DNA of 64,000 nucleotides from Antilocapra americana (taxonomy: Eukaryota; Chordata; Mammalia; Artiodactyla; Antilocapridae): positions 12,435,816-12,499,815 of the forward strand of contig ML664161.1 in assembly GCA_007570785.1 (NCBI GenBank), read 5' to 3'. Below, in pieces: positions 11,226 to 23,699 of this stretch. The notes beneath the pieces are model-generated. The model did not search any database. It was not told the DNA's origin and worked only from the letters and a program-made list of their open reading frames with translations. Numbering within the stretch: position 1 is the first letter of the stretch; each line of letters starts with the position of its first letter. A program made the position numbers and the translations under genes.

Positions 11226-11570
11226 ACTGTTTGATGAGGAAGAAGCTGAAGAAAACTGAGTGCCATAACTCCCTGAGAGTGTCTTTGGTAACAGTGAAGC
11301 CTTAAGGTGGTCTGGGGATAGCCTTAGCTGAAAAATAGCAAGACAAGAACTAGAGATCCTGGACTAGAAACTAGTGGAAATAAATAAGGTCCTTTTATTG
11401 TTTTAGAAAGAGTTTATCAATACTTTGGTCTGTAAATTCTTTTATGTTTGAAGAAGCCTGCTCATTGCCTTTAAAGTCAAAGGATCACTGACTTGATTAT
11501 CATAATTATTAAATCATTAAAATGTGTTAAAGTTTGAAAACATATTTCTGGTAGCTGATGAATGGTATAA
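11226..11570. other. Possible DDX5 5' UTR remnant, then unrecognised sequence
   Basis: The first tens of bases beyond 11220 could be decayed 5' UTR of the DDX5 retrocopy, but I cannot verify this. No target duplication matching the 3' side was found. The rest is unrecognised. Confidence 0.4.
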
Positions 11571-11622
11571 TAGTGAGTGAGTGAGTGAGTGTGCGTGCGT
11601 GTGTGTGTGTGTGTGTGTGTGT
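11571..11622. repeat. (GTGA)n then (GT)n compound microsatellite
   Basis: About five GTGA units, two GTGC-type units and then about eleven GT units. Compound dinucleotide tracts of this kind are usually length-polymorphic. Confidence 0.95.
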
Positions 11623-13710
11623 TTAAGTAAAAGCTTCACCTATAGTAGGTTGCTAGGATAGGGGTATAGATCCTAGAAAATCTGAAAAGGTATTGTTATG
11701 GTTAATTCTTCCTTTTCCCATCTTTACTGCCTCATCTGGGAACTCCTTCATTTAATTCTCTGGGAATTATAGTTCATTAAACTTGTGAACTTATTTACAA
11801 GTAATCAATTAAGTGTTTTGCAAGCTCACTTAAAAGTATATGAGATGCTTTGTGTGTATATTTTTAATAGCAATGAGATGGTGCCTTTCTAGAAAAAGTG
11901 AAGGAGTGAGTTAATGAATTTAATTATTATAGATGACCAATCTGAATAGTTCAAGCAAATATTGTCTCTTCCTCAGTAGGAAATTTTTCCACTTGAATTA
12001 CTCTGATAATTGCCTCAGGTCTCTACCTGAGTAGGCAAGCTGGTCTTCAGTTGTCTCTATATATTCATAGTTAAATTAGACTTGACTGAAAAACAGCCTC
12101 ATAGGCATTTCCTGGGGAATTTGGAAGGTTCAAAGGGTTAGAATCTGGTAGCCCAGCCCCTAATCAACAAAGTGACAGCATTGTTGCAATTTCAATTAAG
12201 GTGTCTCTCATCTAGGTAAGTTAGGTTTTGTGTTTGTTTTTTGATCCCTTCAAAATGTATTTTTTTTTATCTTTCGAAGTATAAAAAATAGTTTCTTTTA
12301 TTGGGGAACACAATATTCAGCTAACACTTGATATTTGAGAAAATACAAACAAGTTCAGTAGAAAAAAGAGTGGTTTATTACGTCCCCCTGCCCTGCGACC
12401 CAGTGATGTGGTCTGTATGCTTACAACCCTGTGATATCATTTAACAGAGGAGAGCATAGCAGGGGATCCCTCTAGTCAGTTCTGAGGGTGATGTGCACTA
12501 TGTCTACTTCTATAGGTTTGACTAGTTGTTTTTGGAGGAATGCACCAGATAAAACACAGTTCTTTTAGAAAGGGGGGTAAGATTTGAGGTAGGCTAATGC
12601 CTGATGAACAAATGATTCTAAAGTAGGAAAAATACAGTGGTACAATGTGATTTTTATAATCTAAAGTCCACTTTCATTCTTCTAGATAGTCTTATTGAGA
12701 ATTAACTAGAAACATTGTCCATAGTGTGGAATTGCTTGTGAATTTTAGAAGAGTATACATATCTGTATGCCATTTCATCACTGCTTGTTTTAACTCAGGG
12801 TTTAATTCTATAGTTCTTTTTAGCAGTCTTAATTAGAATACCATATTCTGAGTCAAACCAATCAATACAAAATCCATTTTACCCACGATAAGCAAACAAC
12901 TAACTTTATTAACATCAGCAACCATCTCACCTAAGAAGTAAGGGAAGGCTGTATTTACTAGTGATTTTCTTTACCCTGAAAATTGCCTGTGTCATGCATT
13001 TCAGAGACCCAATTTGAGCAAAGATTTTTTGGTGAAGAGTATAACAAATAAGCAGAAATAGAATTTGGAACTTGAGTTCAGACAACTCAAGATTGTACAG
13101 TATAGTCAACTGATAGAGAGAAGGTGACAAAAACAGGATAATTTCACATAAATCTTCACCTGCTTGAAAAAGGAAAAGAAAATGGTGAAGAGAAAAGATT
13201 CTCCTTACCTTTGGATAAAATTATCATCACTTGTACCAAATCTTTGAGCACTTTGAAGAGCCCAGAAGTGCCCTGAGGTTTATAGTAATTGCTTTGAGAT
13301 ATTATTGGTTCAAATATATTTTAACCCTAACACCTCATGTCAGGAAAACCATGATCTTTTGATAGTTGGATATCTTTAAAATGCCTTTTGCTGTTACACT
13401 AAAAAAATGTGCTATGGTAGTTTTGACTGCATAGAAAATGTCATTGTTTTTGTGAATACATTTTGTTTTCTGTTTGGGGGCTCTCTAAAGAACTGTGCTT
13501 TCTTTTCATTTATTTACCTGTTCTAGACTCTGGGGCCATGGAGATTCAAAAATCTCCTTTTCTTGAAGAACTCCTGGTCTAGTGCCAGTGATAGAGGGAT
13601 GTATGCATATTAACACTCAGAAATGTAAATGTCAGTAGAGGTTTCCACCATGTTACAGGAAAGCAAATTGTATATTAATTTACTTCATTTATAAAAATAA
13701 TATTTTATCT
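11623..13710. other. No recognised feature
   Basis: About 2.1 kb of single-copy-looking sequence. I recognise no gene, RNA or repeat family. A 67-codon minus-strand frame near 12927-13130 has no motif. Confidence 0.5.
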
Positions 13711-13930
13711 ACTCTTATGCCAGTGTTCTGTGTTTTACACTCTTGATCCTGTTTAGACCTTATAATACTCATGTAAGTAGATATAACAAGTATCCCTATA
13801 TTGCAAATAAGGAAACTCAGATTAAAAATTGTCACATCTCTGAGCCAAGGTCACACATATACTGAATATTGAAGCCTGGATTCACATCCAGGCCTTATGG
13901 ATTCCAGAACCAAATTCTTTAAACATTAGC
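13711..13930 (+). repeat. MIR SINE, sense
   Basis: MIR landmarks in order: a 'tatgccagtgttctgtg' core, 'tattgcaaataaggaaactc', 'gagccaaggtcacacatat' and a 'gaagcctggattcacatcca' tail. Diverged and ancient. Confidence 0.85.
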
Positions 13931-15535
13931 TTAAACTTCTCTATGCAAGAATCATATAATATGTATGAATCAGTGACTGTTCAATAAAGAACATCCTTTA
14001 TAATCCTTATCTAAATTTATTTCTTATTTTCAGTTTTATCATCTACTTTACACTGTTAGTATGTTATATCTCAATAGATGAGAATTCTGAATAATATTTT
14101 TAAATGGATAACAAATATTTACAAAATAAGTATAAGTCACTCTGGATATATAAAGTCACTATCTTTCAGTTTAAAGCTTAGAACTATGTCATGACTCAGA
14201 AATCTCCTTTATACATTCTTCAGAGTATTTCTAATTTTAGTGAAAAACTTAGTTCAAATCACTATTATACTTTCTAAATATTGGAATTTAAATATAATAT
14301 ATTTAATACTATAATAAATTAATCCATAATAAGATATTTTCTTTTTCAAAACGTGGTTGAGTTTTTATTATAAAGTTTCAAGGCTATATCATGTATTTGT
14401 CTGTTTTCTTAGATGATTCTAAAAGAAATGTTACAAAAGTACCCAGTATTTTGTTCACAGAGGCTTAGCTTTCATTTTTGATTCCTTTATTCCAAACACA
14501 CAACATCAGATAAAATATGAAATAGTCTTCTAAACTAAAAAGCCAATTTCTTTGCATTGGCAATGAGGAATTTAGTGTGCATTGCCCATGAAGTGTAAAT
14601 AACTGAAGATGGAACTATTTTAAGGGACCAAACCCTGACTCAATGTTTGAAGACAAAGCCTGATGTGGAACTCATTTTCAAGTTAAATTATGTTAAAAAG
14701 GAAAATAAAACTCTGTTGTCATTTTTTACCTGTAGTTATAGCTTTCTATAAGCTACACTAAAGAAGTTAGTAACTGAACCAAATTATCTGTTAGCTTTGA
14801 GACTGAGTCCAATATTGATTTTTCCAACAACTTTATGGAACAGAAGTGCCAAAATGCCATAACTACAGGTCAGGTTTATATGGTAATAATTATAATAGCA
14901 TTGGACAAAAATAAATCAACAAAGAGAGAAAAATAAAATCAAAACATATCACTTAAGCAAACTCTGACCTAAAAACACAAATTCCAAATGAGAAATAAAT
15001 TTCTTAATTTCAGCATTTCTGATTATGAGAAAGACCAGGTGAAAAACATCTAGAATATAAATTCTCTATTGAAAAATTATTATTTAAGTTTATCATGTAT
15101 ATGTTTATTCTAGATTCAAGAAAGAAATGGATTAAACTAACAAGAAAAAAGCACTGATGAAATTTGGGAATAAAAATATAGCCTTGAAATTTTAAAAGTC
15201 TGATAGATTTTGCATTTGACTAGACCCTGTTGCAGAAAGAATTAATGAATTGGAGGTCAGCACTGAGGCATTAATCTAGAATATAGCACTGAGGGATGAA
15301 GAGAAAATAAATATAAAGCAGTTATAATAAAGTGCAGAAATTTAATAACTATCCCAAAAAGTCAGAAGAGAGTAGAGACAATGAAAAAATAGTATTTGAA
15401 AGTACAAACACAAAAATATTTTAAAAATTGACATTTTAAAAATCATTGCATAGCCAATTCAAGAACTTCTTTTAAAAAAGAGGATTCCTTAGTTTTAGTT
15501 TGTTACTTTTAGTCTACATTTTATATATCTTGTCT
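13931..15535. other. No recognised feature
   Basis: About 1.6 kb of A+T-rich sequence with no recognised gene or repeat. Confidence 0.5.
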
Positions 15536-15550
15536 GATATTATATATATA

Positions 15551-15597
<47 letters not shown>
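15536..15597. repeat. (TA)n microsatellite
   Basis: Long TA tract with two TAATAT interruptions near its left end. The minus-strand frame with a Tyr-Ile repeat at its end is this tract translated. Confidence 0.95.
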
Positions 15598-15600
<3 letters not shown>

Positions 15601-15993
15601 CTGAATATGTAATGCCTTTGGAGAAGCATAACAAAATCAAAAGAAAATATCTCCAGTAAATAAATAAATATAAATATCAATGAGCTAAGTATAATACCTG
15701 TATGTTTGCTGGACCATAGCTGAACAGAATGTTGATAGGGAGTCCAAGCATGAGAATTTATTAGGTCTCCAGAAAACAAAACTGAAAGCATCAAACTTCA
15801 TTTGGATTGGCCAAAACTTCAATTGGAATTTTCCATAAGATCTTACCAAAAAAATATGAAAAAATGTTTTGGCCAATTCCATAGTATCAGTGGTTATATC
15901 CATATAGCAAAATATTTTTAAAACAAACAATAATCCAATTATTGTCAAAATTTATATTTAAATGCTTAATTCACAGGAAAGAATATAAAGACT
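15598..15993. other. No recognised feature
   Basis: A+T-rich sequence between two microsatellites. An 87-codon minus-strand frame (15685-15948) has no recognisable motif. Confidence 0.5.
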
Positions 15994-16016
15994 AGATAGA
16001 TAGATGATAGATAGAC
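15994..16016. repeat. Short (GATA)n tract
   Basis: Imperfect GATA units directly upstream of the ancient interspersed repeat that begins near 16040. Confidence 0.8.
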
Positions 16017-16039
16017 ATAAAGAGAGGAGAGAATGAATG

Positions 16040-16740
16040 AGAGTGTGAGAGACAGTTTTATTATAAGGAACTGGTTCATGTGATTATGGAGATGAGAAAG
16101 ACTCTAGATCTATTGTGTGGCTTGTCAGCAAGCTGCAGCTCCAGGAAAGCTAAGGTTTTGGTTCTAGTCCAAGTCTTCAAGCCTGAGAACCAGGTATGCT
16201 GATGGTGTAGTTCCCGTCTGAAGGGCAGCAGACATGAGACCCAGGAAGAGCTGATGTTTCAGTTCAAGTGTGAATCAGGAAAATTGCTGAAGTCTTAGGG
16301 AAAAAGCAGTCAGACAGGAAAGAATTATCTTTTACTCAGGAGGGTCAGCCTTTTCCTTCTAATCAGGCCTTAACTGATTGGATAAGGCCCACTCACATTA
16401 GCAAGGGCATCTACTTTACTTCCCTACTTGGACTTCCCTGGTGGCTCAGATGTTGAAGTGTCTGCTTACAATGAGGGAGACCTGGGCTCAATCCCTGGGT
16501 CAGGCAGATCACCTGGAGAAGGAAATGGCAACCAACTCAGAGGAGCCTGGTAGGCTATACAGTCCATGGGGTCGCAAAAAGTCGGACATGACTGAGCTTT
16601 CTTTCTTTCTACTTTACTTAATCTACTTATAATGTTAGTCTCATCCAAAACCACTCTCACAGACACACTAGAATAAAGTTTGACCAAATATCTGTTAACC
16701 CTGTGATGCAGTCAGGATGGCACATTAAATAAACCATAGC
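16040..16740 (+). repeat. Ancient mammalian interspersed repeat, family not fixed, split by a SINE
   Basis: Segments such as 'ttattataaggaactggttc', 'ggccttaactgattggataa', 'gttagtctcatccaaaacca' and 'agtttgaccaaatatctg' belong to a widespread mammalian repeat that I recognise but cannot name securely. It is interrupted by the Bov-tA at 16430-16607 and resumes in register. A RepeatMasker run would name it. Confidence 0.6.
16410..16619 (+). repeat. Bov-tA SINE, sense, with TSD
   Basis: 'ggacttccctggtggctcag' starts at 16430. 'caatccctgggtcaggcaga' and 'agtccatggggtcgcaaaaa' follow, and a (CTTT)n tail closes it. tctactttactt flanks it at 16410-16421 and 16608-16619. Both copies extend into a similar sequence ending in ctactt, so the original duplication was probably about 20 bp. 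Confidence 0.93.
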
Positions 16741-17000
16741 AGTGGGTAAACAGATAATCGCCCTAACCACCATTTCTATATTCCTTAGCTGCTTTTTCTC
16801 CACAAGGATCTGCTCCATTTTTCTGCAATTTTTTAATGGTTCTTCCTCCACAAATCCTATTGAAGACTGATTAAAAATATCTTGAACTTTGACATGCTAT
16901 AATAAAATAAGCTGTAATTATTGAGAGTAGATAATGGATAGCCACTGCGAAAGTAACAATAAATAAAACCAATAATTATGGTTATATACAGTGTTTCATT

Positions 17001-17213
17001 GGGGTTTCCTTGGTGGGTAGTGGTAAAGAATCTTCCTGCCAGTGAAGGAAACATGGGTTCAATCCCTGGGTCTGGAAGATCCCCTGGAGGAGGAAATATC
17101 AATCTACTCGAGTATTCTTACCTAAACAATTCTATGGACAGAGGAGCCTGGTGGGTTATAGTCCATGAGGTCACAAAACAGTGAAATATGACTTAGCCAT
17201 TGAACAACAATAG
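17001..17213 (+). repeat. Bov-tA SINE, sense
   Basis: 'ggggtttccttggtgggtag' head, 'ggttcaatccctgggtctgg' B-box region, 'ctactcgagtattcttacct' and 'ccatgaggtcacaaaacagt'. The copy is moderately diverged. Short open frames on both strands are the SINE. Confidence 0.92.
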
Positions 17214-17424
17214 CAGTCTTTAATTATGAAGAACAGATTAGCTTAAAGAATAACTACATACCTTAATTCCAGACTTGGATAAAATATCTCTAAGAGAGGC
17301 CCTGATCAGATTACTTGCAGACTTCAAAATATGTATATTTAAACATATCTTAATTTAAAGAAGTGTCCAATATTACAGAATGGCCAAAATAAAACACAAT
17401 AATCAAAATTGTTGCAATATAATT

Positions 17425-17638
17425 ACATGTTTACCATGAGCAAGTTGTCTTATAAATTTTCTGTACTTTTTATCTTACTTAGTCTCACTCTATCACATGG
17501 CATTTAAACCTTTATTATTCTTATTTCACATGATGAAATAAAATCTTAGAGTTCAAGTAACTTGTATAAGTTACAAAGTTATGAGTTGGCAGAGCCAGAG
17601 TTTGAATCTTATTCTAGATAAGTGATTTATTCTATGCC
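17425..17638 (+). repeat. MIR SINE, sense
   Basis: Diverged MIR: 'accatgagcaagttgtct', 'cttagtctcactctatca', 'ttcacatgatgaaataaaat', 'gagttggcagagccagagtt' and a tail ending in 'ctatgccag'. Confidence 0.72.
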
Positions 17639-17782
17639 AGAGAAAAACTTTGAAGCTGTTGTAAGCTCCTATATAGTAGAAAATTGATGCCTTGATATCT
17701 GTATAGTAGAAAAGTGAATCTATAAAAACAGTAACAAGCAGTCTGGAGTAAATAAATGTAATTTGGTAAATAAAGTAAATAA

Positions 17783-17893
17783 TTACCAAATAAGTAGTTT
17801 GGTAAATAAAACAAATGGTAAAGTTGAATATTATAAATAAATTTTCAAAGTGAATCATAATTGTTTTCTCATTTATAGATTATGAATTTTCTG
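17783..17893 (+). repeat. Local direct repeat, copy A
   Basis: This stretch and 18529-18651 share a run beginning 'aaataagtagtttggtaaat' and ending at 'atttatagattatga', with small indels, by eye roughly 80-85% identical. It is not a family I know. Copy A is followed by a 20 bp piece resembling the end of an old BovB ('gttgttgttcagtcgttaag'). Confidence 0.8.
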
Positions 17894-18043
17894 TGGTTGT
17901 TGTTCAGTCGTTAAGTTGAAATACAAAAATTTAACTAAAGTGAAGTAAAATCCTGTCAGGATTACATTTCCATATTTAAGTTGATAATCTCCAAAGAGAA
18001 CAGGCAAAATGATGCAAGTCTGAGGTAAGAATACATACTAGAT

Positions 18044-18530
18044 TTGTTGTTCAGTCACCCAGTTGTGTCCAACTGGACTGAAGCAGTACAGGCTTCCCTA
18101 TCCTTCAATATCTCCCAGAGTTTGCTCAAACTCATGTTCAATGAGTCAGTAATACCATCCAACCACCTCATCCTCTGTCACTCCTCCTCCTGCCCTCAAT
18201 CTTTCCCAGAATTAGGGTCTAGTGAGTCTACTCTTCACATCAGGTGGCCAAAGGATTGCAGCTTCAGCTTCAGCATCAGTCCTTCCAATGAATATTTAGT
18301 GTTGATTTCATTTAAGATTGACCGACTTGATCCCCTTGCAGTCCAAGGAACCTTTCACCAGCATCACAGTCTGAAAGCATCAATTCTTCAGAGTTCAACC
18401 TTTTTTATGGTTCAACTCGCACATCCTTACATGACTACTGGAAAAACCATAGCTTTGACTATACAACTTTTGCAGGCAAAATGATATCTTTGCTTTTTAA
18501 TAAGTTGTCTAGGTTTGTCATAGCTTTCTT
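18044..18530 (-). mobile_element. Old BovB 3' end, antisense
   Basis: Opens with the older-type end 'ttgttgttcagtcaccc'. It continues through 'agtcagtaataccatccaac', 'ctcatcctctgtcactcctc', 'tccttccaatgaatatttag' and 'ggaaaaaccatagctttgac'. It has about 490 bp of 3' sequence, is 5'-truncated and more diverged than the copies at 7.9 and 35.8 kb. The 146-codon plus-strand frame here is antisense repeat. Confidence 0.9.
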
Positions 18531-18651
18531 ACTAAATAAGTAGTTTGGTAAATAAAGCAGATGATAAAGTTGGATATTGTAAATTATAATATACTTTTTA
18601 AAGTGAAGTATAATAACTTTCTAATTTATAGATTATGATGGACTTTCTGTT
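18529..18651 (+). repeat. Local direct repeat, copy B
   Basis: Partner of 17783-17893. It directly abuts the truncated end of the old BovB. Beyond it the flanks no longer match. Confidence 0.8.
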
Positions 18652-18952
18652 ATAGTATGTTCCAAAACTAGTTTGAGTATTCCTAGTATTTTCCAGAAGG
18701 ATAAATTATACTTTGAATGATAATAATAATAATCTGATTATAAAATTTCTAGAGATTTGCCAAAGAAAAATATTATTAATGAATAATTACTAACCATAGA
18801 TCCTTCTAAATTATATTTCTTTCTGAGTGTGTTCCACTTACCCTGTAGATGTATTGATTAGGAAATGATGATGGTGGAAATGATAGTGCAGTGATCAATA
18901 CATGGAGCATGATGAGCTATGTTCTATTCACTATTCCAAGTGCCACCTATGT
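18652..18952. other. No recognised feature; possible decayed MIR at the right end
   Basis: Mostly unrecognised. 'ccaagtgccacctatgtatt' before the L1, together with 'catctctgaggtagatatta' after it (from 20225), could be the two halves of a MIR split by the L1. The evidence is weak. Confidence 0.4.
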
Positions 18953-20210
18953 ATTAGCATTTTTTTAATTAAGTAATTTATTTTAATTGGAGGCTAATTA
19001 CTTTACTAATAATATTGTGGTAGTTTTTGCCATACATTGACATGAATCAACCATGGGAGTACATATGTTCCACCAACCTGAACCCCCTCCCCACTTTTGT
19101 CCCTTTCCCATTCCTCTGGGTTGTCCCAGTACACTGGCTTTGAGTACCCTGTTTCATGCATCAACCTTGGACTGGTCATCTATTTCACATATGGTAATAC
19201 ACGTGTTTCAATGCTATTCTGTCAAATCATCCCACCCTTGCCGTCTCCCATAGAGTCCAAAAGTCTGTTCTTTATATCTGTGTATCTTTTGCTGTCTTGC
19301 ATATAAGGTTATCATTACCATCATTCTAAATTCCATATATATACGTTAATATACTGTATTTGTGTTTTTCTTTCTGCCTTACTTCACTATGTATAATAGG
19401 CTCCAGTTTCATCCCCTTCATTAGAACTGACTCAAATGTGTTCTTTTTAATAGCTGAGTAATATCCCTTCATGTATATGTACCACCATTCATCTGCCGAT
19501 ACATATCTAGGTTGCTTCCATGTCCTGGCTATTGCAAATAATGCGGCGATGAACATTGGGGTACACGTGGCTCTTTCAATTCTGGTTTCCTCGGTGTGGA
19601 TGCCCTGCAGTGGGATTGCTGGGTCATATGGCACTTCTATTTGCAGTTTTTTAAGGAATCCCCACACTGTTCTCCATAGTGGCTGTACTAGTTTGCATTC
19701 CCACCAACAGTGTAAGAGAGTTCCCTTTTCTCCACATCCTCTCCAGCATTTATTGCTTGTAGATTTTTGGATTACAGCCATTCTGACTGGTGTAAAGTGG
19801 TACCTCATTGTGGTTTTGATTTGCATTTCTCTGATAATGAATGATGTTGAGCATCTTTTCATGTGTTTGTTAGCCATCTGTATGTCTTCTTTGAAGAAAT
19901 GTCTGTTTAGTTCTTTGGCCCATTTTTTTATTGGATCATTTATTTTTCTGGTATTGAGCTACATGAGCTATTTGTATATTTTTGAGATTAATTCTTTGTT
20001 AGTTGTTTCATTTGCTATTACTTTCTCCCATTCTGAAGCTGTCTTTTCACTTTGCATATCATTTCCTTCATTGTGCAAAAACTTTTAAGTTTAATTAGGT
20101 CTCATTTGTTTTTTTTTTCTTTTATTTCCATTACTCTTGGACGTGGGTCATAGTTTCTGATCTTACATTTAGATGTTTAATCCATTTTGAGTTTATTGCA
20201 TTAGCATTTT
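18953..20210 (-). mobile_element. 5'-truncated L1, antisense, 11 bp TSD
   Basis: attagcatttt occurs at 18953-18963 and 20200-20210. The rebuilt empty site has the TTTT/AA cleavage motif on the plus strand, as expected for an L1 endonuclease event in this orientation. The insert (18964-20199) begins with an A+T-rich 3' tail and 3' UTR and ends inside ORF2. The minus-strand frame at 19326-19877 (183 codons) is the ORF2 C terminus, with [19 protein letters not shown] and PYDPAIPL. It is only 5'-truncated, with few internal defects. Confidence 0.93.
19326..19877 (-). pseudogene. L1 ORF2p C-terminal fragment
   Basis: An uninterrupted 183-codon frame representing the C-terminal region of L1 ORF2, beyond the reverse transcriptase. 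It includes the cysteine-containing [18 protein letters not shown] segment and [13 protein letters not shown]. The endonuclease and reverse transcriptase domains are absent because the copy is 5'-truncated, so it has no function as an enzyme. Confidence 0.9.
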
Positions 20211-22727
20211 AATCTGATAAAACATCTCTGAGGTAGATATTATGCCATTGTGACCAAGTGACATCGAATGTACTGTTACTAATATCCATTAAATCTGTTA
20301 TTGTTTATGTACATCTTAATGAATATTAGAAATTCTGATCAGAACATATAGCAGTTTACAGAGTAACTCCACCTGATCTTCCTAGCAATCTTATCTTTGA
20401 TGTAGAAGAGTCAGGCATGATTACTGGCTGGTCCTAGATTACGGGTCTAACAAATAAATAGGGTCAGAACATTGAGTCCAGAGCTGATACTCTTTCCATG
20501 CACCAAACACCCTCAGTATTTGTCGTATTTTTGTGTTGAATGAAAAGCAAGATTATTAAGTATTATAGACTTTTATGATAACATGTTTTCAAGAGCTTAA
20601 CTGAGATGGAAGAGACAGAGATGAACCATTAAGTATTGGAGAAGCCAATTAAGGAAACAAGCTAAAAATTAAAGACAAACATTTAAACACTTATTATAGT
20701 GATAAAAGTAAGAGTCTAAAATGAGATAGAGTGCTGACTCCTTTGTCCCATTCTCCTCCATGGATGGGGGCATTGGTCAAGGGTCAGGTGGGTTAGCACA
20801 GGTGTAGGAGGGTCTCACTGTTGAGGGAGCCCAGAAGAAAAAAGCTTGGGAATTCTTATGGACTTTGTGGTCCAGAAGAGGGAAAGGAGGAAGAGCTGAG
20901 AATGAGAAATACTGCTCATAGAGAGGAAAAGTGTCTTCAAGTTCTCTCTTTTCTTTGCCCCTATTCCATACTCTACCCTATCAACTAGTAGATCTCAGCC
21001 AAGGCTCTTGAAGAAGACCTGTGCTCAGAGCCTCAGATACAGAGGCCTAGGAGTAAAGGCACCTGGGCTGAGCATGCAAATATGCCAAGAGAATGACTGG
21101 TAAGGGGGCCTGAGGCCCAGAGTACAGCTCCCTTCAGGAGAGCAGCACGCTGGCCGTGCACTGTGTCTCCAGTGGGGAGATCAGCCTTCCCCCATGAGGC
21201 CTACCAGGGAAAGCCTTTGTAATTGCCAAGGGTCAGGCCTGAAAAATAATGCAAAACTTTTTACCAGACTCCTCACATAAGATTTCAACTGTCTGCTTGG
21301 TCAAACCATACTTATCAGATGGTTATCTGCTAAATACAAAATCCTTCTTCCCACCCATTGTAAACATTCTTAATGAATCCTGCTGCTACTTCATGCAATT
21401 TACAGGATAAATGGACTTAAACTTTCTTTTATTCTTGATGAGGAAAATTGTAATGATTCCTGATATTTAGAGAATTGTTGTGACATTCATGTTCTTTACT
21501 GTGGCCTTTTTCAAAATCTCCATATGCTTCAGGCTAAAAGGACCTGCAACTTTGAGATGACTTTTTATCCAATAGACATTATTAGCTATATTCCAAGAGT
21601 ATTTATACTCTGTTCTATCACCTTGACCTCCTTTTAATTTTTTTAAATTGTACTTCTCTCTTTGGAGTTATTACTAACTGAATATAATTAAATTGTTAAG
21701 CAAATACATTATATGCCCTTCAGAATGCCTTGGGGCTTTAGTGATGCTTCCTATACTGACAATTATGATTGGGAAGAATTTTAGTATGTACACAAAATAC
21801 ATAGAGAATATAGATAAATATACAAAGAAAGCTTGATTCTGTTAGTCTTTCATGAAATCTGGGAGAACTTTTACTCCAGAATTCCTACAGTCACTCGTAT
21901 TGGGCCAACTTAAAACTTTGGCTGTGAATATGAAAGGTGAAATACAGTACTGAGTCTCTACAGAAATTAAGGAAGAGGAGGGTAAATATCCAGGGCCTTT
22001 GAGCTATATTTCTATATCTATTAAGAGTTGAGGAAATAAGTTGTAAAACGATAATAAGGCATGCATCATGGTATTAAGCTTATCATGTAGCAAACTTGAG
22101 AAAAATCTATTGGTTATACCAAAGATGTTTATTAAAAATCACCCCAAATTATTACTGTTACTGTTTCTGTGTTTTGCTTCATCTCAACTGTTCAAATTAC
22201 ATTGCTTCCTGGATTGTGATAAGACCTAGGTGACAGGATTCAAGAACCCTGAACCATGAAATCAGAATGATAGTGAAAATTTAGATAGCCAAATATGGGA
22301 GTAGCTGGGAGTATCAATATGCACAACATCCTGTGAAATTAAGAAAATGAATGTTTAAAAATCTCTTTGGAATTACAGAAGGAAGAGATTGAGAAAAGAG
22401 TCTAGCAACTGAATGATGATAAATGGCAATTAATTACATTAATAATTCAGGGTGTCTAAAAGCATTATTCATAGTGTTCTGCCTAACAAGCTGTCTTGTT
22501 TTATTTTAGTGAAAAAATGGTAATAAGGGTTTTTATGGATTTTCTGATTATCATAGTTCTCAAATTCTATTTTCTCTATAAGATCTTAAATATTTCCAAT
22601 GTCGATTCTTCTTTGTTAGTAATTTTTCAAGATCCTAGTTCTCATATTTGATAAACTCTTTATTGATCCATGAGTTACCTTTGAAATATGCCTTTATACT
22701 TGTGCTTGAATCACTTGTAATATTAAT
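20211..22727. other. No recognised feature; G+C-richer patch at 20.7-21.2 kb
   Basis: About 2.5 kb without a recognised gene or repeat, apart from possible MIR remnants near 20211-20510. The stretch around 20740-21240 is visibly richer in G+C than its surroundings ('gggggcctgaggcccagagt' type sequence) and has no open frame of note. I cannot assign it. Confidence 0.45.
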
Positions 22728-22960
22728 AATTACATTTATTGAGTTACTGCTATGAATTACCCACTTTACATACATTATTTTATTTAATCTTTAGACATTT
22801 CTATAATAAATATTATTGCCTACATTTAACAAATGAGGAAATTGAAGGTTAGAGGCATTTAAGTGCTTGCTCACATTTTGCACATAAATTGTGTGACAGG
22901 GTTCATGCTCAAGGCAAATTAACTCTAAAACTTACTTATACACTATGGTATGGCTCCCTT
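22728..22960 (+). repeat. MIR SINE, sense
   Basis: 'acatttattgagttactgct' start, 'ttatttaatctttagacatt', 'atttaacaaatgaggaaatt' and 'ttgtgtgacagggttcatgc'. Typical diverged MIR. Confidence 0.82.
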
Positions 22961-23699
22961 CTCTCAACTACAATTCAGAATAAATAGATAAGCAACATAA
23001 AGGGGGTAAAAATGCATATTATGGACTCAAATCATATGGTTAATTTGGAAAATCTCTACCTTATGAACAATTTTTCAATGAGTGAATACCAAGACTTTAT
23101 TGTCTTTAGTGTGCTTCTGTGTTTCCTTTTCTGGCATGGTGATTTTAATGTTGCCTTTCCTAATACTTGTAGATTAAAATGACAAATATTGAGGGGAAAT
23201 GATCTAATAAATATAAGGCAAACAACAAATTGAGGGCTGAGTATTTCAACTTGCTGAAAATGTGAAATGGAAAATATGCGATCCTGAGATGGGTAAGATT
23301 GTATAGCTGTATAACTTCAAATACTTTAACCCACAGTATGAACTGGGCCAGAGATAGGAAACTCAGAACATAAGCATTATTTTTCTGAATTATTTAACTG
23401 TAACTTACAAATGTACAGTTTCATATGTGTACCCCTTTCTCCATCTCAATGAAGAATGCCATTTCCATGGGAGACTTTTAATTCAGCTTCTTTGATCACA
23501 TTTCAGACAAATTCCAATGCCTTGGGAAAATGTATGTCTTTTTGGATTTCCAGGTTATTTTAAAATGATACCAGATTTGGACACCTTCATTTATCTAGAG
23601 AAAACAATACTAGGAAGTAGAAAAAAAATAGAAGCCTTGTTGTCTTTAGAATATAAATTTAAGACATTACATTGGATTAACATACTACCTTTATCTTTT
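22961..23699. other. No recognised feature
   Basis: About 740 bp. Nothing recognised. A 69-codon plus-strand frame at 23517-23726 runs into the L1 and has no motif. Confidence 0.5.

Noticed and set aside
15536..15597. CRISPR-like or other spaced array
   Set aside because: It is a plain TA microsatellite. No spaced direct repeats of array type were seen anywhere in the window.
19471..20088. 205-codon plus-strand open frame
   Set aside because: Antisense shadow of the L1 ORF2 tail (18964-19199 and onward to 20199). The antisense of this L1 region is often open in ruminant copies and is not a known protein.
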